Both the position numbers and the translations under genes were made by a program. From Deinococcus fonticola (lineage in GTDB: Bacteria; Deinococcota; Deinococci; Deinococcales; Deinococcaceae), in assembly GCF_004634215.1 (NCBI RefSeq), contig NZ_SMMH01000004.1, positions 121,970 to 185,969 of the forward strand: a DNA stretch of 64,000 nucleotides, written 5' to 3'. Below the pieces are notes generated by a model, which saw only the letters and a program-made list of their open reading frames with translations, was not told the origin of the DNA and ran no database searches. This document shows, piece after piece, positions 61,518-64,000 of the stretch; position 1 is the stretch's first letter; the number at the start of each line of letters is the position of its first letter.

Positions 61518-61952
61518 GTGAGCGGATCAAGTGGAGTTAATCTCGTCACGGCCATAGCTGTGACGGCCGACACTCTCGTGAACGCTGCCCTACGAGAGTT
61601 ACATCGTCACGGCTTCACCGATCTTCGCCATCATCACTTCTTGCATGTCAGCCGCTGGCTGAGTCCAGCAGGAAGGCGACCCTCCGAACTGGCAGAGGAC
61701 GCAGGAATCTCCCGCCAGGCCATGTCTGATCTCCTGACAGAGCTGGAAGGACTTGGTTACGTAAAACGCATTCCCGACCCTAGTGATGCCAGAGCACGCC
61801 TGATCATCCCCGCTGAACGCGGGTATGCCGCTGATGCCATCCTGCAAGCCTTCTGGCAGTCCAGGGAACTTCAACTCCGCGAGCAATACGGTGACGCCCG
61901 TGTCTACGACGTGAGCGAAATCATCCTCGCCTACCAGGAGGCCGTGAAATGA
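61518..61952 (+). CDS. MarR-family regulator
   Basis: 144 residues. Winged helix RRPSELAEDAGISRQAMSDLLTELEGLGYVKRIPDPSDARARLIIPAERGY is typical of MarR. TAAACT (61506-61511) ends 6 nt before the GTG, hence leaderless. The stop overlaps the next gene (ATGA), pairing it with a membrane protein. Confidence 0.9.
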   Translation: MSGSSGVNLVTAIAVTADTLVNAALRELHRHGFTDLRHHHFLHVSRWLSPAGRRPSELAEDAGISRQAMSDLLTELEGLGYVKRIPDPSDARARLIIPAERGYAADAILQAFWQSRELQLREQYGDARVYDVSEIILAYQEAVK

Positions 61953-62191
61953 ACAGGGTCTGGGTGATCACCTGGATAGGCTTTTCTCTGGTCTTGCTGC
62001 TGCTGGGCCTCCTGTGGTTTTTGCAAGGAAACGGCCTGGTCGTTATTCCGCCGATCCTGTGCGTCGGTCAATGTGAGCCTCTGACAGGCCCCTCCCTGGT
62101 CTGGGCCGGCACAGGTTTCGTCACCGCGCTTCTGGGAGCCTGGAGTCTACTGGCGAGTCTACGGAAATACCGTGTCCGTCAGCAGAAATAA
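61949..62191 (+). CDS. Two-helix membrane protein paired with MarR
   Basis: 80 residues with two hydrophobic helices (about 5-27 and 48-68) and a CxxxC pair (CVGQC) in the external loop. Unknown. The coupling to the MarR gene suggests it is the regulated target or a sensor. Confidence 0.7.
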   Translation: MNRVWVITWIGFSLVLLLLGLLWFLQGNGLVVIPPILCVGQCEPLTGPSLVWAGTGFVTALLGAWSLLASLRKYRVRQQK

Positions 62192-62246
62192 GCGATACGG
62201 CGTGAGTGGCCGCTTCACCTATCTTCCCTGACCCGCGCCTGTTCAT

Positions 62247-63242
62247 CTACGAACCAATGACCTTGACGGCTCGGCCCGTTCTGGCCGCCCCGAACAGCGC
62301 GTCCAGTACCCGCGCCTGTCCTACGGCGTCGTCCGGTTCAAAGAGGGGTTGTTCCCGTCCCCGCGCCACATTCTGGAAGTGCATTACCATCCGGGCATAG
62401 GCGTTCGAGGGCGGGAATTCCTGGCTGAAGTCCTGACCTTCAATTTGCCAGCGCAGGGTGGTGCTGTGGCTGGTGTGGCTGTCGAAAGGGCGTTCCATCC
62501 GGAGGTCTCCGCGGGTGCCCACCACATGGAAGCCCTGGGTGGACGGTTCTCCCCAGTCGAACCCACAACTGATCCCCGCCAGTGCGTTGGGGTAAACGAG
62601 AGAGGCATCCAGCCCGACATCCACGCCGGAGGCAGAGGAGCGCGCAACCGCCGTGACTTTTTCCGGTTGGCCCAGCAGCAGCCGCACAAGGTTCACAGGG
62701 TAGGTGCCCACGTCGTACAGCGAACCGCCGCCATGCTCCGGAATCCAGCGGAAGTCGCTGGGGGTTTGCAGGTGAAAGCCGAAGCTGCCGTGAAGCGCGC
62801 GAAGTTCGCCCAGTTGCCCACTGTGCACAATTTCCAGAGCGCGCAGCACCTGCGGTTGAAAGCGGTAAGCGAAGGCTTCCAGCAGCACCCGCCCGGTCTG
62901 CGTGGCAGTGCTCAGGAGGTGCTGCGCCTCCTGGGCGTTCAGCGTCAGGGGTTTCTCGGTCAGGGCATGTTTTCCGGTCTGGAGGGCGGCAACTGTCCAG
63001 GGCAGGTGCGCGTCGTTCGGCAGAGGATTGTAAACGGCGTCTACATCACTGTCGACCACGTCCTGATAGAGGCCGACGAGTGGCACCTGCCACCGTTCGG
63101 CAAATTCACGGGCGTGGGGGCTGGACGGGTCGCGCACGCCCAGCGCAGTGACTTCTCCCCCGGCAGCGCGAATGGCGGGAATGAGGGCACGGGCGATACG
63201 CGCCGCCCCCAGAATCCCCCATCGAAATGGTGTGGATGACAT
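62247..63242 (-). CDS. Gfo/Idh/MocA family oxidoreductase
   Basis: NAD(P)-dependent sugar/polyol dehydrogenase family, 331 residues. Rossmann start [19 protein letters not shown], then [35 protein letters not shown] with the conserved EKP, and a C-terminal beta sheet. Substrate unknown. TATGCT (63248-63253) lies 5 nt before the ATG. A terminator for the upstream gene sits at 63264-63298. Confidence 0.93.
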   Translation of the reverse strand: MSSTPFRWGILGAARIARALIPAIRAAGGEVTALGVRDPSSPHAREFAERWQVPLVGLYQDVVDSDVDAVYNPLPNDAHLPWTVAALQTGKHALTEKPLTLNAQEAQHLLSTATQTGRVLLEAFAYRFQPQVLRALEIVHSGQLGELRALHGSFGFHLQTPSDFRWIPEHGGGSLYDVGTYPVNLVRLLLGQPEKVTAVARSSASGVDVGLDASLVYPNALAGISCGFDWGEPSTQGFHVVGTRGDLRMERPFDSHTSHSTTLRWQIEGQDFSQEFPPSNAYARMVMHFQNVARGREQPLFEPDDAVGQARVLDALFGAARTGRAVKVIGS

Positions 63243-63263
63243 ATGTCAGCATAGCCCTGGAAA

Positions 63264-63298
63264 GGGAAAACGGCCCTGAAAGGCGGCGTGCAGGGCCG
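63264..63298 (-). terminator. Terminator of the 63342-63797 gene
   Basis: On the minus strand CGGCCCTG, 12-nt loop, CAGGGCCG, then TTTTCCC. Confidence 0.82.
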
Positions 63299-63341
63299 CG
63301 AATGTTCGGGCCTTCCCCCTTCCTCTAGGCCACTTTTCAGC

Positions 63342-63797
63342 TCAACCGGCGTACGTCTCGCGCAGCAGGTCGAGTTGCGGGCCGAAACGCTCGGCCTGTT
63401 CGCGGGTCAGCAGGAGTTCCAGCGCAATCAGGACATCGGCGACATGCGGCCCTGTCAGCTGGGCCGGGGACAGGCGCGTCATGCGCAGGGCATCGTCCAG
63501 CAGCTGACGGCCTTCCTCGCCCAGCAGGATGCTCAGTTCGCCTTGCAGGGCGCGGTACTGTTCATGCTTGCGGGGCGCGGGCGTAGAGCGTGTCGCCTCG
63601 CCGGGCAATTCCAGCCAGCCTTTGCCGGCGGCCCCTTGCAAGAGTTTCAGCACCACCTGGGCAGGCAGTGAAAGAGCGGCCGCAATTTCGCTGACGGTAC
63701 GTTGACCGTTGCACAGCGGCAGGATGCGCCTGCACCAGGGACAGTCGATGGTGAGGGGGTAGCCTTGGGCTGCGGTGGGAGTCACGGCGTAGGTCAT
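63342..63797 (-). CDS. Hypothetical Cys-motif protein with wHTH-like part
   Basis: 151 residues from ATG 63797. N-terminal CPWCRRILPLCNG suggests metal binding or redox activity, and QRTVSEIAAALSLPAQVVLKLLQGAAGKGWLEL reads like a winged-helix DNA-binding segment. Not assigned to a family. AAGGA lies 6 nt upstream; an open frame to 63980 is less likely. Ends before a terminator. Confidence 0.7.
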   Translation of the reverse strand: MTYAVTPTAAQGYPLTIDCPWCRRILPLCNGQRTVSEIAAALSLPAQVVLKLLQGAAGKGWLELPGEATRSTPAPRKHEQYRALQGELSILLGEEGRQLLDDALRMTRLSPAQLTGPHVADVLIALELLLTREQAERFGPQLDLLRETYAG

Positions 63798-63930
63798 CAA
63801 CGGTCCTTGGAGAACATGAGGGAAATGAAGGTAGGGCAAAGATGGCAGCCCGACATCCTCATGTCTGTGAACTTCTTCACGGCGATTAGGGGTTGACATT
63901 TCGTGTCCAGAATGGCAAAGGGATGAAGGT

Positions 63931-63959
63931 GTTGACGCCTCATCCCGACTACAGTTTAA
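63931..63959 (+). promoter_or_regulatory. Strong promoter heading out of the window
   Basis: TTGACG (63931-63936), 17-nt spacer, TTTAAT (63954-63959). It would start a transcript at about 63966 for a gene beyond the right edge; 63966-64000 has no start codon. A second TTGACA at 63894-63899 lacks a good -10. The rest of 63798-64000 is empty of genes. Confidence 0.72.
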
Positions 63960-64000
63960 TGCCCATCCCCCAGGCCGCAACGCTGATTGCCTTTCAGGTT

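Overview
The window is a gene-dense, GC-rich piece of chromosome that reads as a Deinococcus-type bacterium. The reasons are the gene families and their order, menaquinone-type energy genes, a ribosomal protein L19 with a long Ala-rich tail, and above all the promoter style: at least sixteen genes have a TANNNT -10 hexamer ending 5-7 nt before the start codon, which predicts leaderless mRNAs. No phage, integrase, complete insertion sequence or CRISPR array was seen.

Layout. 1-9.6 kb: murJ (cut by the left edge), tRNA-Ser(CGA), an ArsC-like protein, ada, ruvB, a secreted M28 peptidase, gltA, tsaB and rplS. 9.7-20 kb: a coiled-coil protein, a GNAT enzyme, divergent cysE/cysM, lipB-lipA, a VWA protein, a frameshifted CPT-like kinase, and a gamma-carbonic anhydrase paired with an unknown gene. 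20-31 kb: an apparent attenuator in front of a small ORF and leuS, a CNNM transporter with a structured leader, cdd, a YjgN/DUF898-M48 pair, and a partial cytochrome c maturation cluster (ccmC-D-E-G) followed by a Rieske protein. 31-48 kb: a TetR regulator with two palindromes, MFS transporter, PspA, dxs, lipoproteins, a probable ETF:menaquinone oxidoreductase with a repetitive tail, DegV, a class-A-beta-lactamase-like lipoprotein, NrnA-type DHH and HAD proteins. 48.1-49.1 kb is gene-poor. 49-64 kb: fused CoA-transferase, a USP-MarR-EmrB operon, rbsK, an AAC(3) remnant, nspC, comB-rpe, methylmalonyl-CoA mutase, a MarR/small membrane protein pair and a Gfo/Idh/MocA oxidoreductase.

Functional threads. 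Three loci fit acyl-CoA catabolism feeding the menaquinone pool: the membrane Fe-S oxidoreductase, the fused 3-oxoacid CoA-transferase and methylmalonyl-CoA mutase. Lipoate (lipB-lipA), cysteine (cysE, cysM) and isoprenoid (dxs) supply genes are housekeeping. ada, ruvB, PspA and the USP-MarR-EmrB operon are the stress side.

The best candidates for something new are the leuS leader (13-codon leader peptide, alternative hairpin and terminator), the eight-fold W-x-P-(K/R) tail on the Fe-S oxidoreductase, the structured leader before the CNNM gene, and a roughly 130-bp intergenic repeat present three times. Two broken genes also deserve attention: a 16-bp tandem duplication that frameshifts a CPT-like kinase, and a C-terminal half of an aminoglycoside 3-N-acetyltransferase. 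All coordinates and motif calls come from reading the sequence; no alignment or folding software was run.
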